Positions 10,284 to 19,212 of a stretch of DNA of 64,000 bases are shown one piece after another. The stretch is from contig NZ_JAKRGH010000005.1 of NCBI RefSeq assembly GCF_022347565.1, positions 124,001-188,000 on the forward strand, given 5' to 3'. The notes under the pieces are model-generated. The model had not been told where the DNA came from, ran no database searches, and was given only the letters and a program-made list of their open reading frames with translations. The translations under genes were made by a program, and so were the position numbers. This stretch comes from Vibrio sp. Of7-15 (GTDB lineage: Bacteria; Pseudomonadota; Gammaproteobacteria; Enterobacterales; Vibrionaceae). Numbering within the stretch: the first letter of the stretch is position 1; each line of letters starts with the position of its first letter.

Positions 10284-11099
10284 TCAGGTTAGGTATTTAT
10301 CTAATCCATTAGTACAGGATAAAACCCTATTTTCTTCTTTATTTTTTTTGAGTGTAGCTCTCTCTTTATCACCGTCGTCAACAGCTCTACTTGGGTGATA
10401 CATATGATATAAAGCTGCTCTACCTATGTAACCATCGGATTTTATCCCAAGCATATTAAGCCTAATAACTAAGTCAGTATCTTCACCACCCCAACCTAGG
10501 TAGTCTTCATCAAAGCCATTTACTTTAAGAAGAGCTTCACGACTTATAGCCATGTTGGCCCCATAAGGTCCTATTCTTTTTATTTTTTTTGTTAGAGGAA
10601 GAATTAAGCTTGGAAAGCGAAAAATTTGCTCTGGTTTAGATAGTTGCTTAAATAGAGAAAGGAAAAGAAGTTTAAATGTATTATATAAATATGAAATTTC
10701 TTTACTGCCATTCTTCAAGTCATCGGTAAGTTTTTTATTTAGCATGACTCTTGGCCCAGCAGTTATCTTACTCGGATGAGCTAGTACACGATGGTCATGA
10801 ATAAAGTACGGGTTAGGGATACAATCTCCATCAGAAAAAATAATACGATCAGCTTGGCTTGTTGCAATGGCTTTATTTAAAATAATGCTTTTTCTAAAAC
10901 CATCATCTTCTTGCCACACGTGACGGATATCGAGTCCTAAATTAGAGAACTTTTCTACAAGTTTTCTTATTTCAGGCCCTGAACCATCATCAGCAATACA
11001 GATAGAAAAGTCACTATCATTTTGATTCATATATCCCTGTAAGACTACATTTAGTACATCACTGTCATTGTATGCACCAAGGATTACTTCTAATTTCAT
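10284..11099 (-). CDS. glycosyltransferase family 2 with galactosyltransferase-type C-terminus
   Basis: A 271-residue GT2 enzyme. The N-terminal GT-A fold has VILGAYNDSD, IADDGSG and FSDGDCIPNP (a DxD-like site). The C-terminal part carries GWGGEDTDLVIRL, the glyco_transf_7C motif seen in chondroitin-synthase-like and some LPS core transferases. The gene is isolated, with 114 bases to waaA and 156 bases to the nucleotidyltransferase gene, and visibly more AT-rich than waaA. Acceptor and donor sugars are unknown. Confidence 0.85.
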   Translation of the reverse strand: MKLEVILGAYNDSDVLNVVLQGYMNQNDSDFSICIADDGSGPEIRKLVEKFSNLGLDIRHVWQEDDGFRKSIILNKAIATSQADRIIFSDGDCIPNPYFIHDHRVLAHPSKITAGPRVMLNKKLTDDLKNGSKEISYLYNTFKLLFLSLFKQLSKPEQIFRFPSLILPLTKKIKRIGPYGANMAISREALLKVNGFDEDYLGWGGEDTDLVIRLNMLGIKSDGYIGRAALYHMYHPSRAVDDGDKERATLKKNKEENRVLSCTNGLDKYLT

Positions 11100-11255
11100 T
11101 GGTTATTCTTGATTATTAGGTTGTCAGTAATAAGGTGTGAGCTATAGTTAGGCTACACAAATGAAGCTAAGTATATGAGTCTCCATTGTTACTATCTCAA
11201 ATTTTAGCTTAACCGATGCTGTATATAATAATTTATTGAGTTTTTTAGTTCATTT

Positions 11256-11984
11256 TTATTTTAATGGTTTCCTCTTGAACTCCTCATATTCACTTGGAAC
11301 TCCACAAAAGATCACGTCTTCTCGAGAGATTTGATGATAATGAATATTTTTCCCCTTTTTGATTAGGTGATTATATAAAGGTGCCACATACAGCTCTCCT
11401 TTTTCCCAGAGTTCAGGCCTTTCTAAGTAATGCTGATAAGCCTCTAAGTAGTCTTTTGCATTGTGAAAATGGTACAGCCCTGTACAGCATAGATCTGAAA
11501 TTGCTCTTTTTTCCGCTGTCTCGGTAATCTTGGTTGTCTGTTTGTTTTCTGGTAATACGAACGACCAGTTATCCCCACTGCCTTGGAACACTTCTAGGTA
11601 GCCATCGCAGCTTTTCGTATGATCAGGCAATACGAAGCCTGGACGGAAAGTATCAATATTAAAAATAGTGATAGGGCCTTGATAACTATCGAGGTTTTTT
11701 AAGCCTTCCGTTACAGTTTCAGCTTGGCCACGGGTTTCATTTTCTAATGTTACTAGATGGTATTGCTTAATACCGATTTTTTTCGCCATTTGTTCGACAA
11801 ACGCGGGTGTACCGAGAGCATCTCTAACAATGAAGAGAAATGGAAGGCTATCAAAATAATGCTCAAAGCTTCCTACTGCATGCTCAAATAAGGTTTTTCC
11901 ATGTGCTTCTAACTGGTACTTCGGCAATGTGTAACCAGCTTTGAAAAAACGGGAGCTCATGCCAGCCATTGGTATTACGATCAT
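11256..11984 (-). CDS. NTP-transferase family nucleotidyltransferase (LPS-core activation trio, third gene)
   Basis: A 242-residue nucleotidyltransferase-fold protein. MIVIPMAGMSSRFFKAGY...PKYQL is a degenerate GxGxR-type loop with the trailing Pro-Lys, and FNIDTFRPG is the likely metal-binding Asp region. It probably activates a small phosphorylated molecule or sugar with a nucleotide. Its start overlaps the stop of the preceding 528-residue gene (ATGA overlap at 11981-11984), so the two are translationally coupled. Related proteins are usually annotated only as capsular biosynthesis proteins. The substrate is unknown. Confidence 0.78.
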   Translation of the reverse strand: MIVIPMAGMSSRFFKAGYTLPKYQLEAHGKTLFEHAVGSFEHYFDSLPFLFIVRDALGTPAFVEQMAKKIGIKQYHLVTLENETRGQAETVTEGLKNLDSYQGPITIFNIDTFRPGFVLPDHTKSCDGYLEVFQGSGDNWSFVLPENKQTTKITETAEKRAISDLCCTGLYHFHNAKDYLEAYQHYLERPELWEKGELYVAPLYNHLIKKGKNIHYHQISREDVIFCGVPSEYEEFKRKPLK

Positions 11985-13567
11985 ACTTGTTGTCCTTGTA
12001 GTTGTTGGGCAAGTCTAAACGCATTAGCAAGTAGCGCAAATTGCCTAGTATTATCATCATCATGCAGTGGCAACATAGATAAGAACAGCTGAATTTGCAT
12101 TGCAAGGAGGTGGTGTGGCTCTAGCTGATACTTTTCTTTTACTAGTTGATAAAAAATAGCTTGGATTTTGTCATGTTGATCTTGACTCGGAAGTGTCAAG
12201 TTTAGCCGATAGTTGCTGTGTTCTAATTGGTAATAACCTGCGATGATCCAGTCATAAAGCCCAACGACGGAATGACTTAGTTTGGCAATATCATATTGAA
12301 TATCACCATAAATAGAGATCTCTCCAGCTGATGTCAGCCCTCTTGGATCTATGGTTTTTATGGTTGAAGTACGAAAATCAAATAAAATGTTACTAAAGCA
12401 GAAATCACCATGTACGACGGAGATTGTGTGTGATTCATTTGGTAAGTTGCTTTGGCTAAGTTTTAATAAATCATTAATGGAATACTCTTTGGTGCCATTA
12501 AATGCCCATTTTTTAGCTCTATCGAGAGCTTTTTTTGCGCAAAAATCATCAAGTCGAGAGTTTGTTTTTTTATTAAATAAGCTATTTAAAGTCGAATATT
12601 TTGCGTCTTCGGGTGATAAATGGTTCTGGCAAGCATCAATAAAACAGAAGCAGCTGGTTAGAATATTTTTCCAAATTCCAACAGGGAGTTCACCAAAAAC
12701 AAATAGCTCGTTTAGCGCGGTGTGGTGCAGGTATTCGAGTTGGTAGTGATGTTTTCCGCTATTACAGCCATGGCCAAGTAATTGTGGTAGGAATCGGCGT
12801 ATAGGAGCTGGGACAGAATTAAACCAATAGGACTCTGCCGCGATTTTTTGTCTATCGCTACCTGATTTGAAAACCTGCTCTGGCGTGATGGCCAACTCAT
12901 TAAAGGCGCGCTGGGTTGTGAATTTGGCTTTTGAATGAAAGTAGGTATGGACATGGCCAAAATCGAGCCAATCATCGACTTTCACTTCTGTTAAGCCAAC
13001 AGACTGGTGGTATAGATTAAGCCCCTGAATAAAGTTCCAACGTGAAGAGATAAGAGCTTTTATTAATGCAGAAGGCTGGCAGAAATTGAAATAGCCATTG
13101 ACCACCATACTGTTACTATTTTCTGATGTTGTACTGCTTTCGCTTACCCATTCACTGTGGTTGTGGTTGATCACAGCCCAACGATAATTGTCTTCAACAT
13201 GACTAATAGCAAGGCAGTTTTTTTGTGTGGGATTATCCAGTAGTAACGTATCACCAAATAATAGTGTTAAATCATTACTTTTGCTGCTATCCATTAGATT
13301 GAAAGCAGCAACTAAAGATTCACCCAGTGATAATTGCTCTGGTAAAAAAAGTAGTGTCACGTCGTGTTCTTCTAGCCAAGCTTTATCATGCTCTGCCACT
13401 TGGTAAGAGTCTGGTAGTGATAAAAATATTTTTTTACCTGCCGGAACTCTGCTGATTTGATGTTGAAAAAGCCTTTTATTACCTAGGGGCAAAAAGGCGG
13501 GGGGCAGTAAACCAAATTCAGATTGCAGCTCAGAACTGCAATAAGCAGCAGAGGCAATTAAGAACAT
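11981..13567 (-). CDS. fusion of nucleotidyltransferase-like domain and APH/choline-kinase-like phosphotransferase
   Basis: A 528-residue two-part protein. Residues about 1-230 look like a worn nucleotidyltransferase fold (LPPAFLPLGNKRLFQHQI, then LTLLFGDTLLLDNP) lacking a classic GxGxR loop. Residues about 290-528 are a phosphotransferase of the aminoglycoside/choline kinase type, with the catalytic VVHGDFCFSNILFD and the downstream IDPRG metal motif. It overlaps the HAD gene by 10 bases upstream and the nucleotidyltransferase by 4 bases downstream. The likely role is phosphorylation of a small hydroxylated substituent before nucleotide activation; this is inference. Confidence 0.75.
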   Translation of the reverse strand: MFLIASAAYCSSELQSEFGLLPPAFLPLGNKRLFQHQISRVPAGKKIFLSLPDSYQVAEHDKAWLEEHDVTLLFLPEQLSLGESLVAAFNLMDSSKSNDLTLLFGDTLLLDNPTQKNCLAISHVEDNYRWAVINHNHSEWVSESSTTSENSNSMVVNGYFNFCQPSALIKALISSRWNFIQGLNLYHQSVGLTEVKVDDWLDFGHVHTYFHSKAKFTTQRAFNELAITPEQVFKSGSDRQKIAAESYWFNSVPAPIRRFLPQLLGHGCNSGKHHYQLEYLHHTALNELFVFGELPVGIWKNILTSCFCFIDACQNHLSPEDAKYSTLNSLFNKKTNSRLDDFCAKKALDRAKKWAFNGTKEYSINDLLKLSQSNLPNESHTISVVHGDFCFSNILFDFRTSTIKTIDPRGLTSAGEISIYGDIQYDIAKLSHSVVGLYDWIIAGYYQLEHSNYRLNLTLPSQDQHDKIQAIFYQLVKEKYQLEPHHLLAMQIQLFLSMLPLHDDDNTRQFALLANAFRLAQQLQGQQV

Positions 13568-13953
13568 GTTTTAGCTATCTTTTCTTTTTCAGCTTGTAAC
13601 ATGGCAGTAATTTCTTCAAAAGAAAGACGAGTAAACTCACTTGGTCGCACTGCTCTATCATCAATATAGAAACCCTCATGTCCACACCAAGGTTTACCGA
13701 CTAAGACTTCATCATAAGGGACATTATGTTTTTCAAGCCACTCTAAGATGATTGGTAGAGTATGTACGTTAATTTTTCCTACATTACCCTTGTGAGTTCG
13801 CATGTTACGTGCGGTACTAATCACCAATTCAAAGCCTTGTTTTTTATATTCGTGCATTTGAGCTATTAGGGCTAAGTTAGGTGAAACATTTTTATAGTCG
13901 TTTGTATCACCAAGTGTGATGGTGCTATCTAAATCAATGATGAGCTTTTTCAC
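13558..13953 (-). CDS. HAD-superfamily phosphatase, capsule/LPS type
   Basis: A 131-residue HAD protein. DLDSTITLGDTNDY is motif I (DxDST rather than the usual DxDGT), VISTARNM is motif II, and VGKPWCGHEGFYIDDRAV gives the Lys and the motif IV Asp pair. The start codon is GTG at 13953, sharing one base with the stop of the upstream GT9 gene. It is the first gene of a HAD / kinase / nucleotidyltransferase trio with overlapping ends, suggesting a single pathway for a phosphorylated non-sugar or sugar substituent of the core. Confidence 0.8.
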   Translation of the reverse strand: MKKLIIDLDSTITLGDTNDYKNVSPNLALIAQMHEYKKQGFELVISTARNMRTHKGNVGKINVHTLPIILEWLEKHNVPYDEVLVGKPWCGHEGFYIDDRAVRPSEFTRLSFEEITAMLQAEKEKIAKTCS

Positions 13954-14981
13954 TAGTTATCCTTAATTGCTCTAATGATTGTTGTAACTACTTGTTCGGG
14001 CGAGGGGATTTTTGCGTCAGGTGTCATGACAATATGATGATTACCTACTTTCGGTGTATATCGAAATGGTACCGTTGCGTAAAAAATACCGATGGTTGGT
14101 GTATGGGTGGAAATAGCAAAGTTTCGTATTCCAGTATCCGTACATACAACAGCAGTGGCTTTCGCTAAGTAGGTACTTAGGTCTTCTAAGGGCATTGATG
14201 CTTGGATTTCAATATTCTTATGAGTACTTAAATCACCTAGAAAAGAGGCTTTTTCATTATCGTTGATGCCCTCTAAATAAATGTGACGATATTCTGGAAG
14301 CTCTGTACTCGCTTGAATTAGCGTGTCACGCATCTTATCAAATGGATACATTTTACGTTCTTGTGAGGCACCATTAAAGTACACAATATAAGGAGAGTTC
14401 TTGTTATGGAGCTGTCTGTGATCTGGGTAAGCAAAGTCCAGTGGCTGCTCTGGGTTGTGCCCTAAAATACGCAGCATGTTCAGCATGGTTTCTACTTCAG
14501 CTGTGAAGTCTGAGCGCAAGACACAAATGTCATACAGTAATTTGGAAACCAGAGGTCGATAAGGAAAACCAATTTTTAGTTTGGCTTTCGTGAGTTTTGT
14601 CAGCCAATAAGAGCGGTTAGTCGCGGCTAAATCAAAGATAATATCTTGATCACCTAGCTCTTTGAAATTATTTATCTTTTGGCTGAAAGTGATGTCTTTT
14701 TTCTTATCAGAGCCATGGGTTACATGCACACGATCGGCAAGATCAGATGGCATACCATACTGATAGTTAGAAATTACACTTAGTGTAATGGTAGCGTTTG
14801 GAAAAAATTTTCTCAGTTCAATAAGAAAGGGTCTTGTGATCACTTGATCACCTAACGCTGCATGACGGATCACCGCTATACGTTGGATTTTATTAGGTTC
14901 TAAATCATTAGCGACAAAGTGTCGGGCGCGTTTGTTTGCGTAGGCACCTTTTTCAAACCACAGGTGCTTCATGTTATACAT
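13953..14981 (-). CDS. glycosyltransferase family 9 (heptosyltransferase-like)
   Basis: A 342-residue GT9 protein of the LPS core cluster. It has the GT9 N-terminal motif (IAVIRHAALGDQVITRPFLIELRKFFP) set about 30 residues in, and the C-terminal nucleotide-sugar site as AVVCTDTGIRNFAISTHTPTIGIFY, where the usual DSGPxH is replaced by DTGIRN. That missing histidine suggests a changed donor or activity. An AAGGA ribosome site 9 bases upstream supports the ATG at 14981. It lies between waaF and the HAD gene, spaced 12 and -1 bases, in one leftward operon. Confidence 0.82.
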   Translation of the reverse strand: MYNMKHLWFEKGAYANKRARHFVANDLEPNKIQRIAVIRHAALGDQVITRPFLIELRKFFPNATITLSVISNYQYGMPSDLADRVHVTHGSDKKKDITFSQKINNFKELGDQDIIFDLAATNRSYWLTKLTKAKLKIGFPYRPLVSKLLYDICVLRSDFTAEVETMLNMLRILGHNPEQPLDFAYPDHRQLHNKNSPYIVYFNGASQERKMYPFDKMRDTLIQASTELPEYRHIYLEGINDNEKASFLGDLSTHKNIEIQASMPLEDLSTYLAKATAVVCTDTGIRNFAISTHTPTIGIFYATVPFRYTPKVGNHHIVMTPDAKIPSPEQVVTTIIRAIKDN

Positions 14982-14993
14982 GCGTTAGTATCC

Positions 14994-16043
14994 TTAATTT
15001 CTATTTTCTGATAGATAACGATTCAGATGTTCTAGTACTTTTTCAGGTTGTAGTTCAACTAAGCAGTTTGTATGTTCAAAAGGACACTCACGTTTAAAGC
15101 ATGGTCGGCAATCAATGTCTGTATGCACTATGCTGACATTTTTACTTAATGGCGGAGTGTATTTAGGCGAGCTTGAGCCATAGACCGCGACAATATTACA
15201 ACCTACCGCTGCAGACACATGCATTAACCCTGAGTCATTACTTACTACAGTATGACATGCAGCTAATAAATCCACTGCTTCAATTAAGTTAGTGTCACCC
15301 GCTAAATTGAACACATGTTGTTGATTATTGCTTTCGACAGCAAGCTTAATTTTCTCTGTTACTTCTCGATCTTTAGCTGAACCAAATAGCCAAATTTGGT
15401 GGCCTTTATTGATCATTTCATTAGCTATTGTTGCATAGTGTTGATCTGGCCAGCGTTTGGCTGGGCCAAATTCAGCGCCAGGGCATAAACCTATCACATC
15501 TCTATCAAGCTCAAGCCCAAACTTCTTGAGTGCCTTAGCTTGTTGTTCTTGGTCAATGTATAACGTTGGGTAGGGGAGATTTTCTAAGTCACCTAAACAA
15601 CCAGATCCCGTCATTTCTTTTTTCGGATGGGCTAAAGCGATATAACGTTCAATCATGTATTGGAACGATTTTTTATTATTTCGTAAGTCATTCAATAGAC
15701 CATAGCGCATCTCACCTTTCCAACCTGTACGCTGTGGAACTTTTGCAAACCAAGGAATAAGCGCTGATTTTGCTGAATTAGGCAGAACATAAGCGTGATC
15801 ATATTTTTCGGCTCTCAACGATTTTCCTAACTGATAGCGCTGCCCCAAGTTAAATTGGCCGTGTCCCAGAGGCATTTCAATTGCTCGATTGACCTCGGGC
15901 ATTCGTTCCAAAATAGGTTTACACCAACCAGGAGCCATAACATCAATTATTGCTTCAGGGTATTGCTGTTTGATGGTGATGTATAAACACTGTGACATCA
16001 CCATATCACCGACCCAAGATGGCCCAATAATTAGGATTTTCAT
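14994..16043 (-). CDS. waaF: heptosyltransferase II WaaF
   Basis: Adds the second L,D-heptose to the inner core; GT9, 349 residues. The N-terminus MKILIIGPSWVGDMVMSQCLY is the WaaF signature, and the C-terminal half has CPGAEFGPAKRWPDQHYA, VVSNDSGLMHVSAAVGCNIVAVYGS and the cysteine-bearing DCRPCFKRECPF segment typical of WaaF. It follows waaL by 94 bases on the same strand and heads the GT9-HAD-kinase-nucleotidyltransferase string. Confidence 0.95.
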   Translation of the reverse strand: MKILIIGPSWVGDMVMSQCLYITIKQQYPEAIIDVMAPGWCKPILERMPEVNRAIEMPLGHGQFNLGQRYQLGKSLRAEKYDHAYVLPNSAKSALIPWFAKVPQRTGWKGEMRYGLLNDLRNNKKSFQYMIERYIALAHPKKEMTGSGCLGDLENLPYPTLYIDQEQQAKALKKFGLELDRDVIGLCPGAEFGPAKRWPDQHYATIANEMINKGHQIWLFGSAKDREVTEKIKLAVESNNQQHVFNLAGDTNLIEAVDLLAACHTVVSNDSGLMHVSAAVGCNIVAVYGSSSPKYTPPLSKNVSIVHTDIDCRPCFKRECPFEHTNCLVELQPEKVLEHLNRYLSENRN

Positions 16044-16137
16044 TGTGGCATTCAGTTATTCAAGTTAGGTGAGAAACTATACCAGAGTTAGCAGTATGGG
16101 TGTTATGCCACTAACTCCGGCGGACAATATTTTCTAA

Positions 16138-17400
16138 TTATTGCACTTGTTTAGGGGATTGGGATAGTTCTATGTAGCGACCTAAGATCAGAGCTAATGC
16201 GACGGATGTGGCTATCATCGAATAATCTTGGAACATGGTATAGAACATAACAAGTGGATAAAAAGCGACTAAGTAATAAAATATTGCCCTAGTTGAAGGA
16301 TCACTTTGGTAATCTTTCTTGAGGCTAAAGAAGCTAATTATGATTAAGCCAATAATGAAAATTATGGAATAGATAACCCCTGATTTTATAGTTAGATCTA
16401 AAGGCGAATTGTGGAAATCTGAGCCGCCGTAGAACCTCCCGTCAACACCCTGGTAGGCTTTCTTTTCTACTTTAGTAAGCGTATCGAGGTAATTGTGGTA
16501 TGAGGCTTCAGAGTTTTCCATTCCTGAACCGAACAAAAATTTAGAGAAACTGTTTTCAGATTGGCTTTCAATGTATGCAACTCCACCTTTCCACATAGTT
16601 ATTCGAGCCATATTAGATATATGTTTTTCAGTATCTCCAATAGAAGTGATACGGCTGGTTACGTGTTGTACTTGTTGGGGAAGTATTACAGATAATAACA
16701 AGAATAAAACGGTAAAGGAGACTGCGACATGAGGGATATAGCGGCGGTACTGTACGCATAATACCACGGGTATCATTATCGCCAGACAAAGATATCCAGC
16801 CCTAGTGCCTGAAATGACCATACTGAGAAGGCAAAGTAGTATAGAAGTTACTATAGCGGCTTTTGCTTTTTGATTAAGTGTTTGTACGGTTAGATATGAT
16901 AATCCTATAGCGATACCACATAACATGACATTGGTATGTCTAGAGTATTCTAAAAAGCCATTCACCCTTATGTTTATATCGAAGTTATTGGTAATTGAAA
17001 ATATGTATATTCCATATAGAGCTGAAAACGTACAGGCAGCTAGAAATGAATAGCAAGCTATATTTCGATTTTGTTTATTAGAAAGAAAAGCAGCAAGTAA
17101 AGGGAGTATCAATAGAAACGTATTTTTTCTTGCAAATTCTATGACATCATTGATATCAGTGTGACCAAAGTAGCTGCCTATAGTGCCCAAAGCGTAGATA
17201 GAGAAGCAGGTAATAAATAAAGTACTTATTACTGGAGGTAGGGACTTCTTATGACTGAAATAAAAGGATAATGAGTAGATTGTTAAAATGGGACTCAGAA
17301 GGTTCATGCCTGTTTTAGATACAGCTGTGGAGATGACTAAAGTAAGTAATAAACCATATATATATTTGTGGATCGGGAAGTCAGTTTTTTGAAAGAACAC
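16138..17400 (-). CDS. waaL: O-antigen ligase WaaL (Wzy_C family)
   Basis: Integral membrane ligase that joins polymerised O-antigen from undecaprenyl diphosphate to the lipid A-core in the periplasm. The 420 residues hold about ten hydrophobic segments. The large periplasmic loop carries the conserved His (SDFHNSPLDLTIKSG), and GTRAGYLCL provides a conserved Arg. The predicted start is GTG at 17400 with a weak ribosome site. It lies among core genes rather than in the O-unit locus, as expected for a ligase. Confidence 0.88.
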   Translation of the reverse strand: MFFQKTDFPIHKYIYGLLLTLVISTAVSKTGMNLLSPILTIYSLSFYFSHKKSLPPVISTLFITCFSIYALGTIGSYFGHTDINDVIEFARKNTFLLILPLLAAFLSNKQNRNIACYSFLAACTFSALYGIYIFSITNNFDINIRVNGFLEYSRHTNVMLCGIAIGLSYLTVQTLNQKAKAAIVTSILLCLLSMVISGTRAGYLCLAIMIPVVLCVQYRRYIPHVAVSFTVLFLLLSVILPQQVQHVTSRITSIGDTEKHISNMARITMWKGGVAYIESQSENSFSKFLFGSGMENSEASYHNYLDTLTKVEKKAYQGVDGRFYGGSDFHNSPLDLTIKSGVIYSIIFIIGLIIISFFSLKKDYQSDPSTRAIFYYLVAFYPLVMFYTMFQDYSMIATSVALALILGRYIELSQSPKQVQ

Positions 17401-17424
17401 AGGAAATACTCTTTTTATGTGATG

Positions 17425-17982
17425 TCAGAAAGAAAGCTGATGTGCCCATGTGCACTCTTTAGATACAACTTTTGCAGGGTTACCTACCGCGATAGAAGTT
17501 TTATCAATAGATTTCGTTAAGGTTGAGTTTATCCCTACGATAGAACCATCACCTACATTGACTCCTTTGAGTATGGTGACATTATCTGCTAGCCATACAT
17601 TATTTCCTATAGTAATTGATCTTGCAGGGTTGATCCGTTGGCCATTTTTTAAGATATCATGTCCGTCACTGGTCATGACTTTTATATTGCGAGATAGCAT
17701 GCAACCCTCACCTAAAGTTAATGAGGTATTTCTTTCTCGAGCAGATAGATAGCAACTTTCGCCAATAATACAGTTTTTAGATATATGAACTGTACAATCA
17801 ACACCATCTATTTCGATAAAGGAACCTCTGATATTGACACCTTCATCAATAATTAGGTGGCAGTTCCTCCCCTTAATGAGTATCTTGCAGTTTTTTACTT
17901 TTGAGTGAGGGCTTATAGACATTGTATTATGCTTCTTTACTCTGATTTTATTCCTTAAGCGAAGTTTTAATAAAGAGAACAT
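17425..17982 (-). CDS. left-handed beta-helix acyltransferase (hexapeptide repeat)
   Basis: A 185-residue acetyltransferase-like protein with hexapeptide repeats through its middle ([LIV]-G-x-x-x-x pattern: ISKNCIIGESCYL, ITIGNNVWLADNVTILKGVNVGDGSIVGINSTLT), ending in the typical AVGNPAKVV cap. SDGHDI provides the catalytic-type histidine. It likely O- or N-acetylates a core sugar. It starts 9 bases after the GT4 gene on the same strand, so the two probably work together. Confidence 0.85.
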   Translation of the reverse strand: MFSLLKLRLRNKIRVKKHNTMSISPHSKVKNCKILIKGRNCHLIIDEGVNIRGSFIEIDGVDCTVHISKNCIIGESCYLSARERNTSLTLGEGCMLSRNIKVMTSDGHDILKNGQRINPARSITIGNNVWLADNVTILKGVNVGDGSIVGINSTLTKSIDKTSIAVGNPAKVVSKECTWAHQLSF

Positions 17983-17991
17983 TACTGGACC

Positions 17992-19110
17992 TCAGTCATT
18001 ACTAATTATTGAATAAATAGATGATAACTTATTGATGTGAGTCTGCATTGAAAACTCATCTGTTGCTCTAGCATATGCTTTTTCGGCAGCTTTTTGACGA
18101 GCTTGAGGGTTGTTTAGATAAAACTCAATAGCACCTGCGATCTCGTTTGGTAACAGCGGACTACATAGCTGAGCCGTGTCTTCTAGGATCTCTGGTAAAG
18201 CACCAGTATTGGCTCCCACGATGGCTTTTTTTGCTGCCATCGCTTCGATCACGGTTAAGCCAAACGCTTCGTGATGACATGGCAAACATACAATGTCCAT
18301 CGCAGCATACATTCTTTTAGTATCGGATCTAAAACCTGAAAAATGTACCCTGTTTTCTAAATTGTGTTCTTTTACTGTTGCTTGGAGCTGTGCAACAAAT
18401 TCATCTTCAGAGCCTTGTTTTACCGTGAGACCACCAACAATTAATAGGTGGAGGTTAGGGTATTTGTGTTCCAGAGAAATAAAAGCATCTAGAAGTTCGC
18501 CTTGCCCCTTCCCGCGTGCGATACGGCCAGTGACACCCACAACGTCTGCATCAACAGGAACTGAGAGTTCTTTTTTTATGGCCTTTATTTCTTCTTTTGA
18601 TTCAATCGGCGTATACATTTCTGTACCCAGCCACAGTCGTTGAATTTTATTTAGTGGAACGGGAAGAGCGTTAACATTTCGTTTATAGGTTTCATCACTA
18701 ATAGAAAGAACTTGATCCACATGCGAGTAAACCCAGCGATGATAGAGATCTTTTTTAGGGCGAGTGACTCCCATATGTTCAGTAAAAATGATTTTACGGG
18801 AACTCAAAACATCTAGAAGGGCTGCAACAACAACATCACCTGACTTATGGCAATGAATCACATCAACACGATTCTCTTTTAGCCAGCGGTTGAGTTTAGG
18901 AAGTTGTAGAAGCAGGTTGTTTTTATTTTCTACTTCAAACGTATCGATTTTTGCTTCTTTCATGCCTTCAGCAACTCGGGAGTTTGCTAGGCACAACCCA
19001 TATACATTGTAGCCTTGGTTGAGGAACTCTTTTCCAATACGCAGAGGGTACATTTCTAGCCCCCCCCAACCATGTGATAAACAGATATGTAAGATATTTT
19101 GTTTGGCCAT
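17992..19110 (-). CDS. glycosyltransferase family 4, LPS core
   Basis: A 372-residue GT-B fold enzyme. The N-terminus is HICLSHGWGGLEMYPLRIGKEF, the middle shows GVTGRIARGKGQGELLDAF, and the C-terminal retaining GT4 motif is CHHEAFGLTVIEAMAAKKAIVGANTGALPE (the E-x7-E pattern). It is a predicted core glycosyltransferase of the kind found in Vibrio wav clusters. It sits 9 bases upstream of the acyltransferase gene and 102 bases downstream of hldD. The donor sugar is unknown. Confidence 0.88.
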   Translation of the reverse strand: MAKQNILHICLSHGWGGLEMYPLRIGKEFLNQGYNVYGLCLANSRVAEGMKEAKIDTFEVENKNNLLLQLPKLNRWLKENRVDVIHCHKSGDVVVAALLDVLSSRKIIFTEHMGVTRPKKDLYHRWVYSHVDQVLSISDETYKRNVNALPVPLNKIQRLWLGTEMYTPIESKEEIKAIKKELSVPVDADVVGVTGRIARGKGQGELLDAFISLEHKYPNLHLLIVGGLTVKQGSEDEFVAQLQATVKEHNLENRVHFSGFRSDTKRMYAAMDIVCLPCHHEAFGLTVIEAMAAKKAIVGANTGALPEILEDTAQLCSPLLPNEIAGAIEFYLNNPQARQKAAEKAYARATDEFSMQTHINKLSSIYSIISND

Positions 19111-19175
19111 AATTGTTTTAATTACTGAAGTATTAAATGAAGCTACCGCTTAGGCTGCGTAAGAGTATGGTTATA

Positions 19176-19200
19176 TAGGCAGAGTGTAACGCTCTGCCTA
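19176..19200 (-). terminator. hairpin downstream of hldD, probable terminator or processing stem
   Basis: A perfect 9-bp inverted repeat, TAGGCAGAG / CTCTGCCTA (19176-19184 with 19192-19200), has a 7-base loop and begins 12 bases after the hldD stop. The T-run on the leftward transcript is poor (TATAACC), so it may only attenuate or protect the 3' end. Confidence 0.55.
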
Positions 19201-19212
19201 GTTTCTTGCGTA

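Noticed and set aside
12351-12746. Open frame of 131 codons on the plus strand
   Set aside because: Shadow of the minus-strand kinase/nucleotidyltransferase-like gene; no motif.
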